A stretch of DNA of 64,000 nt from Calorimonas adulescens (GTDB lineage Bacteria > Bacillota > Thermoanaerobacteria > Thermoanaerobacterales > UBA4877), in the NCBI RefSeq assembly GCF_008274215.1, contig NZ_VTPS01000003.1:111908-175907 (forward strand), read 5' to 3'. Under the pieces are notes generated by a model. It saw only the letters and a list, made by a program, of their open reading frames with translations, made no database searches and was not told the DNA's origin. The position numbers and the translations under genes are program-made. Shown one piece after another: positions 1 to 7,647 of this stretch (positions are counted from its first letter, which is position 1; every line of letters starts with the position of its first letter).

Positions 1-1
1 A

Positions 2-301
2 GGTGCTTACCTTATATTTGATGGTCTTGGAAAAGTAAAGTATTATCCAGAAAGTGTAAGAATAAATTCTATTATAGAACTCTGCAAGAAAGGCTATCAA
101 AAGAAAATAATGATTTCTGGGGATATGGCAAGGAAGTCATATTATATTGAATATGGTGGTGGGCCTGGCCTAACCTTTATACTAACCAAATGGGTGCCAA
201 GATTCATAGAAGAGGCGAATTCCCAGGGGTTAAATGGTAAAGAAATAATTGAGGATCTGCTTATAAACAATCCACGTGAATTTTTCAGCTTCAGGGTGTG
301 A
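2..301 (+). CDS. phosphotriesterase-family metal hydrolase, C-terminal part
   Basis: The gene enters from beyond the left edge; only the last 99 codons are present. The stretch ISGDMARKSYYIEYGGG, followed by KWVPRF, matches the C-terminal end of the phosphotriesterase (Php/PTE) TIM-barrel family. There the Asp after SG or GH is a metal ligand of the binuclear centre. The physiological substrate of such Php-like proteins is usually unknown; they often sit in sugar or amino-sugar operons, as here. It precedes a creatininase-family gene within a few bases, so the two are probably co-transcribed. The N-terminal HxH motif cannot be checked. Confidence 0.75.
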   Translation, partial: GAYLIFDGLGKVKYYPESVRINSIIELCKKGYQKKIMISGDMARKSYYIEYGGGPGLTFILTKWVPRFIEEANSQGLNGKEIIEDLLINNPREFFSFRV

Positions 302-306
302 CACTT

Positions 307-1047
307 ATGAATGAATGGCAGGAACTTTCGTGGCAGGAATATGAACAACTAACAAATAAAAAATACGCTATATTACCCCTGGGGGCCTTGGAACAGCATG
401 GCCCACATATGAAACTTGGTACTGATAATTTTCTGGCAGAAGGTGTAGCCCGGCTGTTGTCAGAAAAAATAAAAGGAATTTTGCTTCCTACTATTAATTA
501 CGGCCAGGTATGGTCTCTCAAGAGATTTCCCGGTAGTCTCTCGCTATCGACAGATACTCTTAAAGCTATAATAAAAGATATAGCAAGAGGAGTAAAATTT
601 CAGGGAGTACAGTATTTAATAATAGTTAACTCACATATAGGTAATATGACAGCAGTTAAGGAGGCAGCCAGAGAAATATATGATGAGATAGGATTCAGGG
701 TAATATATTTTACTTATCCTGGAATAAATGAAATAGCTAAAAACGTTTGTCAGTCACCTAAGAGCCACCCATCTATAATACATGCCTGCGAGATTGAGAC
801 ATCAATGATGCTTTATATTGATGATACTAAGGTAGATATGAACAAGGCGGTTACGGAGTATCCAGAATATCCACCGGGCTTTGATGAAACACCAATATAT
901 TGGGACGAGGTATCAAGTTTTGGAGTATTTGGAGATGCAAAAGCCGCTACACGCCAAAAAGGAGAGCAGATTATAAATTCAGTGATAAATAACATGATAA
1001 CTATAATAGAAAATATAACAAGGAGAGATGAGAGTGCTAAGCAATGA
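307..1047 (+). CDS. creatininase (creatinine amidohydrolase) family protein
   Basis: About 246 residues. The family signature is clear: the EQHGPH...GTD stretch near residues 30-42 supplies the Glu, His and Asp metal ligands, NSHIGN stands where most members have NGHGGN, and HACEIETS carries the distal Glu. Members are cytoplasmic amidohydrolases acting on cyclic or linear amides, but the substrate cannot be read from sequence. I chose ATG 307 because AGGGTG at 293-298 lies eight bases upstream; a GTG at 298 overlapping the preceding stop is the alternative. It lies between a phosphotriesterase-like gene and an SIS gene, which suggests a sugar-derivative catabolic operon rather than creatinine use. 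Confidence 0.75.
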   Translation: MNEWQELSWQEYEQLTNKKYAILPLGALEQHGPHMKLGTDNFLAEGVARLLSEKIKGILLPTINYGQVWSLKRFPGSLSLSTDTLKAIIKDIARGVKFQGVQYLIIVNSHIGNMTAVKEAAREIYDEIGFRVIYFTYPGINEIAKNVCQSPKSHPSIIHACEIETSMMLYIDDTKVDMNKAVTEYPEYPPGFDETPIYWDEVSSFGVFGDAKAATRQKGEQIINSVINNMITIIENITRRDESAKQ

Positions 1048-1765
1048 CTATATAAATAAAATTGGAGAAATTATTGACAAAATAAAAACTCTTGAGTTAA
1101 ATAATTTAGAGCTCTCTTCATCTGCGATAGCCCGGTGTATAATGGATGGTGGCATTGTCCACATATTTGGATGTGGCCATTCGCATATACTGGGAGAGGA
1201 GATGTACTACAGGGCAGGTGGATTAGTACCAGTACATCCTATACTGGACACCGGCCTTATGCTCCATGAGGGAGCAGCCAAAAGCTCAGACCTTGAGAGA
1301 TTTGAGGGATATGGTACCATCCTTGCAAAATATCAAGACATAAGAAAGGGTGATATAGTTATAGTCATATCAAACTCAGGGAGAAATCCGGTACCCATAG
1401 AGATGGCCATATATGCAAAGGGAAAAGAGGCAAGAGTTATAGTGATAACATCTATGGAATATTCAAAATCGCAGCCCTCGAGGCACTCCAGCGGAAAACA
1501 TTTGTATGAGTTTGGAGATATAGTCATAGATAACCATGGAGTACCTGGGGATGCCGTACTCAAGCTGGATGGCATTCCTGAACCCTTTGCACCTTCTTCC
1601 ACAGTAATTGGGGCAACTATACTGAATGCTGTCTTTGCCAGGGCAGTAGAGATAATGCATGAGAATGGATATGAGCCGCCAATATTCATAAGCGGCAATA
1701 TTGATGGGGCAGATGAGCATAATAGAAAACTCATGGAGAGATATAGGGATAGGATAAAATTTTGA
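1034..1765 (+). CDS. SIS-domain protein (UPF0309 type), probable sugar-phosphate binding
   Basis: About 243 residues with one SIS fold: an N-terminal helix, GCGHSHILGEEMYYRAGG near residues 45-62, and VISNSGRNPVPIE near 115, where the Ser/Thr residues bind sugar phosphate. This arrangement is typical of the UPF0309 group related to phosphosugar isomerases and the MurQ etherase, so amino-sugar phosphate metabolism is likely but not proven. GTG 1034 lies eight bases after AGGAG; ATG 1028 is two bases after it and less likely. It overlaps the previous gene by 14 bases. A strong hairpin follows directly. A 25-base copy of its 3' end recurs at 4736-4760. Confidence 0.75.
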   Translation: MLSNDYINKIGEIIDKIKTLELNNLELSSSAIARCIMDGGIVHIFGCGHSHILGEEMYYRAGGLVPVHPILDTGLMLHEGAAKSSDLERFEGYGTILAKYQDIRKGDIVIVISNSGRNPVPIEMAIYAKGKEARVIVITSMEYSKSQPSRHSSGKHLYEFGDIVIDNHGVPGDAVLKLDGIPEPFAPSSTVIGATILNAVFARAVEIMHENGYEPPIFISGNIDGADEHNRKLMERYRDRIKF

Positions 1766-1766
1766 T

Positions 1767-1806
1767 AGAGAGGGCCTGGTTTAATTTGATAAACCAGGCC
1801 CTCTCT
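1767..1806 (+). terminator. strong hairpin terminator carrying half-copies of the GGCCTGG motif
   Basis: A perfect 16-bp stem (1767-1782 with 1791-1806) and an 8-base loop begin one base after the SIS stop. Each arm contains GGGCCTGG or its complement, close to the window-wide GGCCWGGCC repeat. The U-tract is weak (CTCTCTACTA), so termination efficiency is uncertain. Confidence 0.7.
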
Positions 1807-1829
1807 ACTACATAAATTGATTTTACTTT

Positions 1830-2030
1830 TTATGATTGAGATTTGCGGTATTCCATTGCTTCTTTGCTAAGTTCTTTGACGCCCTTATCTTTCCATAGTT
1901 CAGTCTGCCATTTAGTGTAATCAAAAGGTTCTCTCATTATTAAAGTGATGAATCTTTCTGCGTTAACTTTTCCAAGATACTTTATAAGTATATCCATACC
2001 TTCGGATCGGAGTAAAGTATCATTCTTCAT
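1830..2030 (-). CDS. small conserved protein paired with PIN-domain gene (putative antitoxin partner)
   Basis: 66 residues, charged, no membrane segment. Its start overlaps the end of the PIN-domain gene by four bases (ATGA), so the two are translationally coupled. Such short partners of PIN proteins are usually presumed antitoxins, although here it is the second gene, the reverse of the common order. I see no classical AbrB, RHH or Phd DNA-binding motif. Function is inferred only from linkage. Confidence 0.5.
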   Translation of the reverse strand: MKNDTLLRSEGMDILIKYLGKVNAERFITLIMREPFDYTKWQTELWKDKGVKELSKEAMEYRKSQS

Positions 2031-2464
2031 AGTTCATCATCCTCCCATCTTCTAACAAATTCCACTGGATTTACAATATTAATAGAGTCTAAATTTCTCT
2101 TTAATAGTTTAATATCGGTTGTTAAAAAGTATTTGCATCTTGTGTAAATGGCACAAGCCAGATGTAATGCATCCTTTGCTTTTATTCCTTTGCCTTCGAG
2201 ATTTTCAGCAATCAATATAATTTCATCGTTTTCATCACAATCAAAATTAGCTATATTTTTCCATGAACTGATAGTTATTTTCCGTTCTTCAAAAGGATTC
2301 ATAGCGTTTTCATAATCCAGAATGTATGACCATACTAATTCAAAAAGTCCATTATGTATTGCATCTTGGATATATAATTTAGCTTCTGATTCCAACTTTA
2401 TTTTCATTTGAGTTTGATCATCAAATGGCCTATTAAAACAACAATTATCAAGATAAATACGCAT
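2027..2464 (-). CDS. PIN-domain ribonuclease-like protein (putative VapC-type toxin)
   Basis: 145 residues. The N-terminus IYLDNCCFNRPFDDQ supplies the first PIN acidic residue (Asp6), KAKDALHLACA gives the central Asp, and FLTTDIKLLKR gives the C-terminal TD pair. This fits a compact Mg-dependent PIN nuclease. The LDNCCFNRPFDDQ variant marks a PIN subfamily common in mobile parts of genomes. It sits at the left end of an island also holding IS remnants and HicAB, and is convergent with the SIS gene. Toxin activity is an inference from family and context. Confidence 0.7.
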   Translation of the reverse strand: MRIYLDNCCFNRPFDDQTQMKIKLESEAKLYIQDAIHNGLFELVWSYILDYENAMNPFEERKITISSWKNIANFDCDENDEIILIAENLEGKGIKAKDALHLACAIYTRCKYFLTTDIKLLKRNLDSINIVNPVEFVRRWEDDEL

Positions 2465-2626
2465 TATAAAACCCTCCCAATATGGGCTGTTAAGGTCATT
2501 ATAGCATAGTAAAAGATTAACTTCAATTAACTGATGTCATAGGATTTGTGTCAAGTATTTGTTGGCACCTTTCTATTTACATAATCATCCATTTTTGCAT
2601 ATTCATGTTTATACAGTAGGGGGTTA

Positions 2627-2841
2627 CTACTCGTATATGTTGATTTCATTTTGTGCCTGGTATATTGCTTCTTCATCTATCTCTTTTTGTTTTTTGGAAT
2701 ATGCATAGATGAGTGAGGCAGTTACCAGGTTATTTATTAATCTGGGTATACCCTTGGTAGCAGAGTATACTGCTTCATATGCCGACTTTGTAAATATGTC
2801 GTCTGCTGTGCCTGCTATCTCCATTAAAACTGTGTAAACAT
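2627..2841 (-). pseudogene. broken ExeA/TnsC-like transposition ATPase, internally deleted
   Basis: On the minus strand the start ATG at 2841 opens MFTQF, the usual first residues of ExeA-like IS ATPases, and then hits a stop. The next frame resumes with GTADDIF...TKGIPRLINNL...YAYSKKQKEID, which is the extreme C-terminal part of the same family. The Walker motifs are missing, so a deletion of most of the gene plus a frameshift is the simplest reading. It directly follows a transposase C-terminal remnant, as in intact elements of this type. Confidence 0.65.
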
Positions 2842-2853
2842 AATTTTATCACC

Positions 2854-3175
2854 TCAATCGATAATATCATTAAAGGATATTGATTGGTCTTTAGAACCAT
2901 CCATACTGTCTATGGGTGTACTTCCGTCATAAATATTGTCTTTACTTGAACCTTTTCGGTTTCCATGGTGTCTTAAAGGTATTTTTGCATTGTCATATAG
3001 GTTTACCTGATAAGCTTCTCCAACCTCTTTTCCTTCATGATAGAGGAGAAGTGGTACCGGTAATAAAAGCCATGTTTTTTTAATCTTGCCCTGCTCTTAC
3101 AGTCAGGACGAGGGCATATGTCCGTCGGTTCCGGGTACTTGTAGTCCCTGTATTTTAGTATGAACTAATGCAAGG
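2854..3175 (-). mobile_element. IS remnant: zinc-finger (DUF6431-like) piece joined to transposase C-terminus
   Basis: Two overlapping minus-strand frames give recognisable pieces. Upstream (about 3175-3060) the sequence encodes YPEPTDICPRPDCKSRARLKKHGFYYR, a Cys-rich IS accessory domain of DUF6431 type. Downstream (about 3060-2854) it encodes LLLYHEGKEVGEAY, VNLYDNAKIPLRHHG and a Ser/Asp-rich tail ending in a stop at 2854, a Mu/IS-type transposase C-terminus. The catalytic DDE core is missing, so a deletion fused the two. The ATPase remnant follows at once. The element cannot be autonomous. Confidence 0.5.
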
Positions 3176-3330
3176 TGAAAACTCTCGTAATACCAGGGTA
3201 TCTATCTGTATTTATACATTCCATAATAAATAAATGTCCATGATGTCATGGAATCATATATGCCTGCGGTGGTTTGCTTCTGCATTTATTTCTTCCATAG
3301 TGCTATAACAAAGTAGGAGGCGAATGATAA

Positions 3331-3465
3331 ATGAAAATTGAGGTTTATTCGGACTACGTTTGTCCATTTTGCTACATGGGCAAGGTTGTCCTGGATGCAG
3401 TCTACTACATTCAAGCCATATCCATTATAAAGATATTCCTTTATAGCTTATTGACATACGTATAA
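3331..3465 (+). pseudogene. truncated DsbA/FrnE-family oxidoreductase, N-terminus only
   Basis: After a good ribosome site (AGGAGG at 3315-3320) the ATG at 3331 opens MKIEVYSDYVCPFCYMGK, the exact start expected of FrnE-like DsbA thioredoxin-fold proteins including the CPFC redox motif. Similarity stops after about 22 residues, and unrelated codons run to a stop at 3465. The remaining roughly 190 residues are absent, so this is a truncation left by rearrangement. The HicA promoter starts inside its 3' end. Confidence 0.7.
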
Positions 3466-3479
3466 ATACGTACTATAAT
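3451..3479 (+). promoter_or_regulatory. sigma-A promoter for hicAB with paired TACGTA operator-like sites
   Basis: TTGACA at 3451-3456 and TATAAT at 3474-3479 are separated by exactly 17 bases, a perfect consensus promoter. Two TACGTA palindromes (3457-3462 and 3467-3472) lie in the spacer, a plausible autoregulatory site for the HicB repressor. The HicA start lies about 20 bases downstream. Confidence 0.8.
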
Positions 3480-3500
3480 ATAGCCAAGAGGTGGGGGAAA

Positions 3501-3683
3501 TTGACAGAAAAAGAACTTCTAAAACTGCTAAATCAAAACGGCTGGGTTATAACAGAGGGTAAGAAACATCACCTTGCAACTCACCCAGATAAACCAGGAA
3601 TTAAAATCCCTATCCCCCGCCATAAAAAAGATATCCCAGCAGGTACACTACATAATATCCTGAAAGCTGCAGGGCTTAAATAG
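3501..3683 (+). CDS. hicA: HicA-family mRNA interferase toxin
   Basis: 60 residues, the normal HicA length. The dsRBD-like fold is recognisable: GWVITEGKKHHLATHPD carries the catalytic His of the family, followed by IPIPRHKKDIPAGTLHNILKAAGL. HicA cleaves mRNA independently of translating ribosomes and is neutralised by HicB, which follows 46 bases downstream. The start is TTG at 3501, preceded by GAGGTGGGGG; no ATG or GTG fits. The consensus promoter just upstream suggests strong but HicB-controlled expression. Confidence 0.85.
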   Translation: MTEKELLKLLNQNGWVITEGKKHHLATHPDKPGIKIPIPRHKKDIPAGTLHNILKAAGLK

Positions 3684-3729
3684 GCCTTCTTTTTAAGGCA
3701 TTATATAAAATCGTAAAGGGAGGATTATT

Positions 3730-4131
3730 ATGAAGTATGTTTATCCAGTAATTTTCACACCCGAAGATAACGGTTATAGCGTAAAGGTCCCAGACTTACC
3801 AGGTTGCTTCACTTATGGTGATAGCTTAGCAGACGCTATAGATATGGCACGTGATGCTATATCTATGTGGCTCTGCGATGCCGAAGATAAATCAGAACCA
3901 ATTCCGCCAGCAAGTGATATAAAAGATGTTGTGCATGATGCCAACAGCTTTGTTAATCTAATTGACGTAGATACTGATTTCTACCGCAAAGAAAATGACA
4001 ATCGAGCCGTTAAAAAAACCCTTACCATACCAAGTTGGTTAAATGCAAAAGCCGAAAAAGCAAATATAAACTTCTCTCAGGTACTTCAAACCGCTCTAAA
4101 AGATCATCTGGGCATTAAGGATAGATCATAA
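3730..4131 (+). CDS. hicB: HicB-family antitoxin and repressor
   Basis: 133 residues. The N-terminal half has the RNase H-like HicB fold: YPVIFTPEDNGYSVKVPDLPGCFTYGDS, followed by LADAIDMARDAISMWL. The C-terminal half (about 95-130) is a ribbon-helix-helix-like segment, KKTLTIPSWLNAKAEKANINFSQ split over strand and helices, that would bind the hicA promoter. It pairs with the HicA gene upstream; RBS is GGGAGG before ATG 3730. The paired TACGTA sites in the promoter are candidate targets. Confidence 0.85.
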   Translation: MKYVYPVIFTPEDNGYSVKVPDLPGCFTYGDSLADAIDMARDAISMWLCDAEDKSEPIPPASDIKDVVHDANSFVNLIDVDTDFYRKENDNRAVKKTLTIPSWLNAKAEKANINFSQVLQTALKDHLGIKDRS

Positions 4132-4140
4132 CGGCCTACC

Positions 4141-4257
4141 CTATTTTTTAAGGTTGGCCCATATATATTCCAGAAGCCTGTATAAAGAATGGAAAATGCA
4201 GGCATAAAAAAGCCAGGAAAATAATCGTGCCTGTACTTTCGGCAATAAAAAGAACAT
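4141..4257 (-). CDS. 38-residue hydrophobic peptide with very strong ribosome site
   Basis: On the minus strand an AAAGGAGGTGAT Shine-Dalgarno stands about eight bases before ATG 4257. The peptide is 38 residues, begins MFFLLPK, continues with an aromatic-rich helix (FSWLFYACIFHSLYRLLEYIW) that could span or lie on a membrane, and ends in NLKK. A TATAAT-like box lies upstream near 4305-4310. It converges on hicB with nine bases between stops. I do not recognise a family; size, hydrophobicity and position in a toxin-antitoxin island would fit a small membrane-active peptide, but this is speculative. Confidence 0.45.
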   Translation of the reverse strand: MFFLLPKVQARLFSWLFYACIFHSLYRLLEYIWANLKK

Positions 4258-4737
4258 TATTATCACCTCCTTTTAGATAAATTGACTTAATTTTTATCTA
4301 GCATAATTATATCACTAAATAACGTCTGAAAATTGTAACTTTTTTCTACCATTCTCTATGCAGGAACGCATAAATATAATAACCCAGTTAGGAAGATAAC
4401 TGGGGTGAATTTACTTTATTCATTCCTTATTAATTATATATCATTATATCACTTAAAAACCATGTATGATTTTCTATTTCTAAAATCCCATATTTTTGAG
4501 CAATATAAGCCATATAGCGCATCATTTCGGGCTCCAATTAAAATATGTGCTTGACTTATTATCACTTTGAAAGACTGTTATTTCTCAAATTAAATTAGTC
4601 CAAAACTATCAAAAATTCTCAGACTAAATAATCCTGTGATAAAATTAATGCTAAAGTAATGTGAGAAATAATTCTCACGTTGGTTTAGCATTAATTTTAT
4701 GGAGGGATTTTTATGCAGATGATTTTCCATGTAGGTC
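4258..4737. other. 480-base non-coding stretch with two hairpins and a duplicated gene tail
   Basis: No convincing gene on either strand. It holds the promoter side of the minus-strand peptide (to about 4320), an 8-bp hairpin (4383-4390 with 4397-4404), a larger nested inverted repeat (4639-4700, separate entry), and from 4715 a degenerate copy of the end of the SIS gene found at 1709-1755. Confidence 0.6.
4639..4700. repeat. nested inverted repeat, 17-bp outer and 7-bp inner stem
   Basis: A perfect 17-bp inverted repeat (4639-4655 with 4684-4700) encloses a symmetrical 5x5 internal loop and a perfect 7-bp inner stem (4661-4667 with 4672-4678) with a 4-base loop. There is no T-tract, so a simple terminator is unlikely. 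It could be a MITE-like end, a structured RNA, or the scar of the island insertion, since it lies at the island's right edge. Confidence 0.6.
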
Positions 4738-4827
4738 ATGGAAAGATATAGGGATAGGATTGGGTTTTGGGTTATAATTATAGATAAAGATATGTCCTTA
4801 AACACTGTGAAAGGAATGGTAGTTTCC

Positions 4828-7491
4828 ATGAGGAAGGATAGGATCTATCAAGAAGTAGTCAATATATGCAAAGAACAGGGAAATAGTGGAACCATAACGG
4901 GAATCGATGCGATGACGCTGGCTAAAAGGCTGCACCTTGAGAGGAGCAATGTGAGCTTTGACCTTAACAGGCTTGTAGAGGAAGGATTCTTAGAAAAGGT
5001 CAATGGGAGGCCTGTTAGATATAGGGTTGCCGGTAAAGGGTCTGAATCCGGGAATATATTTTCAGGTCTAATAGGCTACGATGGGTCTTTGAAAAAAGCC
5101 GTTGATCAGGCAAAAGCTGCCATAGCATATCCTCCTCTTGGGCTGCACACCCTTATTTCGGGGCCAAGCGGTGTTGGAAAATCTTTGCTTGCTGAGTATA
5201 TGTATAGGTTTGCTGTCCAGATAAGGGGCGGAAAAGATATCCCCTTTGTAAAGTTTAATTGTGCTGATTATGCAAATAATCCCCAGATCCTGCTATCAAT
5301 CCTGTTTGGCGTTAAGAAGGGGGCGTATACAGGGGCTGATAGAGACAGGCCTGGCCTTGTAGAAGAGGCTAACGGCGGCATACTTTTCTTGGACGAGGTA
5401 CACAGGTTACCACCAGAGGGTCAGGAAATGCTGTTTTCCATAATAGATTATGGAGAATATAGACCAATGGGTGAGAGTAAGGTAAATAAGGCGGATGTAC
5501 TCTTTATATGTGCTACAACTGAGTCAATAGATTCATCGCTTTTAAGGACGTTTTTAAGGCGTATACCTATGGTTATAAGCATGCCACCTCTAAATGATAG
5601 ACCGCTTAAAGAAAGATTTGATCTTATAAGCAGGTTTTTTAATGAGGAATCTTTGAGAATAAAAAAACCTATAGGTGTCACGCTGGATTCCATAAGGGCA
5701 CTACTGCTCTATAACTGCACAGGCAATGTAGGAGAATTAAGAAATGATATCCAGATAGCATGTGCCAAGGCTTTTTTAGAAAACCTGGGAAAGGAGACAG
5801 GATATATTGAGGTGCATACCATGGACCTTACAGAAAAAGTGAGGCAGGGCTTTAGGGACAGTGGTAGAAGGAAAAATGAGATGAAGGCCTTATTATTGGG
5901 CTATAGTGATATGGTCATATTTGGAGCAAATTCAGATAATGTATATTCGGCTGAAAGAGGCGTTGATGACTTTTATGAACTGATTGAGAGAAAAAGAGCC
6001 GAACTTAAAAAACGTGGAGCTGGTGATGAAGAGGTAGAGGAGACTATAGGTAGGATGATTGACGAGTATTTTGAGAGGTACCGTACTGAACAGGACAGTG
6101 CACAGCTTAAAAATCTATACAACGTTGTTGACAAGGAACTGATAGAATGTATAAAAGACTTTTTGGACTATGCATCACGGGCATTGGACAGGCGATTCGG
6201 GGCCGGGATCCTTTACGGACTTGCTATTCATGTAAGTTCTACCATAAACAGACTTGAGAAGGGGCTTCCTATAAAAAACGTCAAACTAAACGAAATAAAG
6301 GTGAAATACCCCCATCAGTACAGTGTGGCATGTAAGATAAGAGATTATCTGGGGAAGTATACAACATTATTATTACCGGAAGATGAGATAGGCTATATAA
6401 CGAAGTTCTTTATAAATGATAATGATGGGGATTCCAGGGTATCAATTGTGGTGGCTATGCATGGAAACTCTGCAGCATCCTCCATAGCGGAGGTGGTAAA
6501 TAGGTTGCTTTTGAGTGACATAGTGGTGGGCTATGATATGGCGCTGGACCAGAAGCCAGAGGATGCCCTTTATGAACTTACTGAAATAGTAAGGAGAGAA
6601 GATAAAGGTATGGGTACGATACTTATGGTGGATATGGGTTCGCTCTGCTATTTTGCAGATTCCATAGCACAAAAGACCGGTATAAGAGTCAGAGCGATAG
6701 ACATGGTATCTACCCCAATGGTGCTGGAAGCCGCTGAAAAGGCATTAAGAGGTTACAGCATGGATGAGGTCTATGATTCAGTCTTCATGTTCAGTCCATT
6801 TATAGGCAGGTTAAGGAGGAATCCAGTACCTGTAAAACATAATGGTCTTATACTCTGCTGCTGTACCACAGGAGAGGGTACGGCGGTGGTGATAAAAAAG
6901 TATATTGAAGACAATCTCAAAATACCAGACTTTGTTAATGTGATGCCAATAGAATTTGAACCGTCCCTTATATCAAAGAGGATTGAGACTCTTGCGAAAA
7001 GCTTTGATATCTTAGCAATTATATCCAGTTTCGAGTTTTCTGAAACAGAGTGGCCTGTTATTACCGTTGACAAGATTTTTACAGATAAAACGATCCTGAA
7101 GCTGCAGGACATCATTGATAAGTATTCTGGTTCGGTCAATATAATGGATACGTTAGGAGAAGTTATTCAAGAGAACGTCGATATACCATATGTGGATGTT
7201 TTTATTAAGGAGTTTAAGAGGTTTGTAAAAGAAGCAGAAACGGTATATAGAGCAGATATACCGATGAACAGGCTTGTCGGCCTGGCCCTGCACATGGCAT
7301 GTTCAATTGAAAAAATCATAAAGTCAGATGGGAATTTGGTATATAAAGAGTATGACAGGGGAAATGCCGAAATACATCGGAGGGAAATAGAGGTGATAAA
7401 AAATCTGATGAGACCTATAGAAGAGATTTATAACATTACAATACCGGATGAAGAGGCTTGGGCAGTAGCCAAGATAGTGTTTTCTTTGTAG
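4828..7491 (+). CDS. LevR-type sigma-54 activator with PRD and PTS EIIA/EIIB domains
   Basis: 887 residues from ATG 4828. Order: winged HTH (1-65); AAA+ sigma-54 domain with Walker A GPSGVGKS (112-119), GAYTGA sigma-54 contact loop (165-170) and Walker B LFLDEV (186-191); PRD1 (about 435-530); mannose-type EIIA-like domain with His in VAMHGNS (about 545); EIIB-like segment (about 690-780); C-terminal PRD2. Such proteins sense PTS phosphorylation and activate EII operons from sigma-54 promoters; one lies at 7591 before the next gene. An upstream in-frame ATG (4738) only reads the duplicated SIS tail, so I reject it as the start. Confidence 0.88.
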   Translation: MRKDRIYQEVVNICKEQGNSGTITGIDAMTLAKRLHLERSNVSFDLNRLVEEGFLEKVNGRPVRYRVAGKGSESGNIFSGLIGYDGSLKKAVDQAKAAIAYPPLGLHTLISGPSGVGKSLLAEYMYRFAVQIRGGKDIPFVKFNCADYANNPQILLSILFGVKKGAYTGADRDRPGLVEEANGGILFLDEVHRLPPEGQEMLFSIIDYGEYRPMGESKVNKADVLFICATTESIDSSLLRTFLRRIPMVISMPPLNDRPLKERFDLISRFFNEESLRIKKPIGVTLDSIRALLLYNCTGNVGELRNDIQIACAKAFLENLGKETGYIEVHTMDLTEKVRQGFRDSGRRKNEMKALLLGYSDMVIFGANSDNVYSAERGVDDFYELIERKRAELKKRGAGDEEVEETIGRMIDEYFERYRTEQDSAQLKNLYNVVDKELIECIKDFLDYASRALDRRFGAGILYGLAIHVSSTINRLEKGLPIKNVKLNEIKVKYPHQYSVACKIRDYLGKYTTLLLPEDEIGYITKFFINDNDGDSRVSIVVAMHGNSAASSIAEVVNRLLLSDIVVGYDMALDQKPEDALYELTEIVRREDKGMGTILMVDMGSLCYFADSIAQKTGIRVRAIDMVSTPMVLEAAEKALRGYSMDEVYDSVFMFSPFIGRLRRNPVPVKHNGLILCCCTTGEGTAVVIKKYIEDNLKIPDFVNVMPIEFEPSLISKRIETLAKSFDILAIISSFEFSETEWPVITVDKIFTDKTILKLQDIIDKYSGSVNIMDTLGEVIQENVDIPYVDVFIKEFKRFVKEAETVYRADIPMNRLVGLALHMACSIEKIIKSDGNLVYKEYDRGNAEIHRREIEVIKNLMRPIEEIYNITIPDEEAWAVAKIVFSL

Positions 7492-7496
7492 ACTTA

Positions 7497-7518
7497 AGTG
7501 TTTGATTTACAAAACACT
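7497..7518 (+). promoter_or_regulatory. inverted repeat, candidate LevR-type upstream activator site
   Basis: AGTGTTT (7497-7503) and AAACACT (7512-7518) form a perfect 7-bp dyad centred about 110 bases before the predicted sigma-54 start site, the usual distance for an enhancer-type site. It lies just after the regulator's stop and has no T-tract, so it is less likely to be a terminator. Confidence 0.4.
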
Positions 7519-7590
7519 ACAGGCTATTTCCTGTAAAAGATAGAAAACATTTATAATATAGATAGGCCATAGGTTGCATATATAAATGAT

Positions 7591-7605
7591 TGGCATGATT
7601 TTTGC
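7591..7605 (+). promoter_or_regulatory. sigma-54 promoter of the first PTS operon
   Basis: TGGCATG-N4-TTGCT matches the -24/-12 consensus with correct spacing and one mismatch in the -24 element. It is 43 bases before the EIIC start and directly downstream of a sigma-54 activator gene. Confidence 0.8.
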
Positions 7606-7647
7606 TTCATATTTCCACGAGAGATTAATTGAAGGAGGAGAAAGCAA

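Noticed and set aside
4738..4827. A 30-residue N-terminal extension of the LevR-type regulator (MERYRDRI...)
   Set aside because: It reads the duplicated tail of the SIS gene, has no ribosome site, and family members begin at the residue encoded from 4828.
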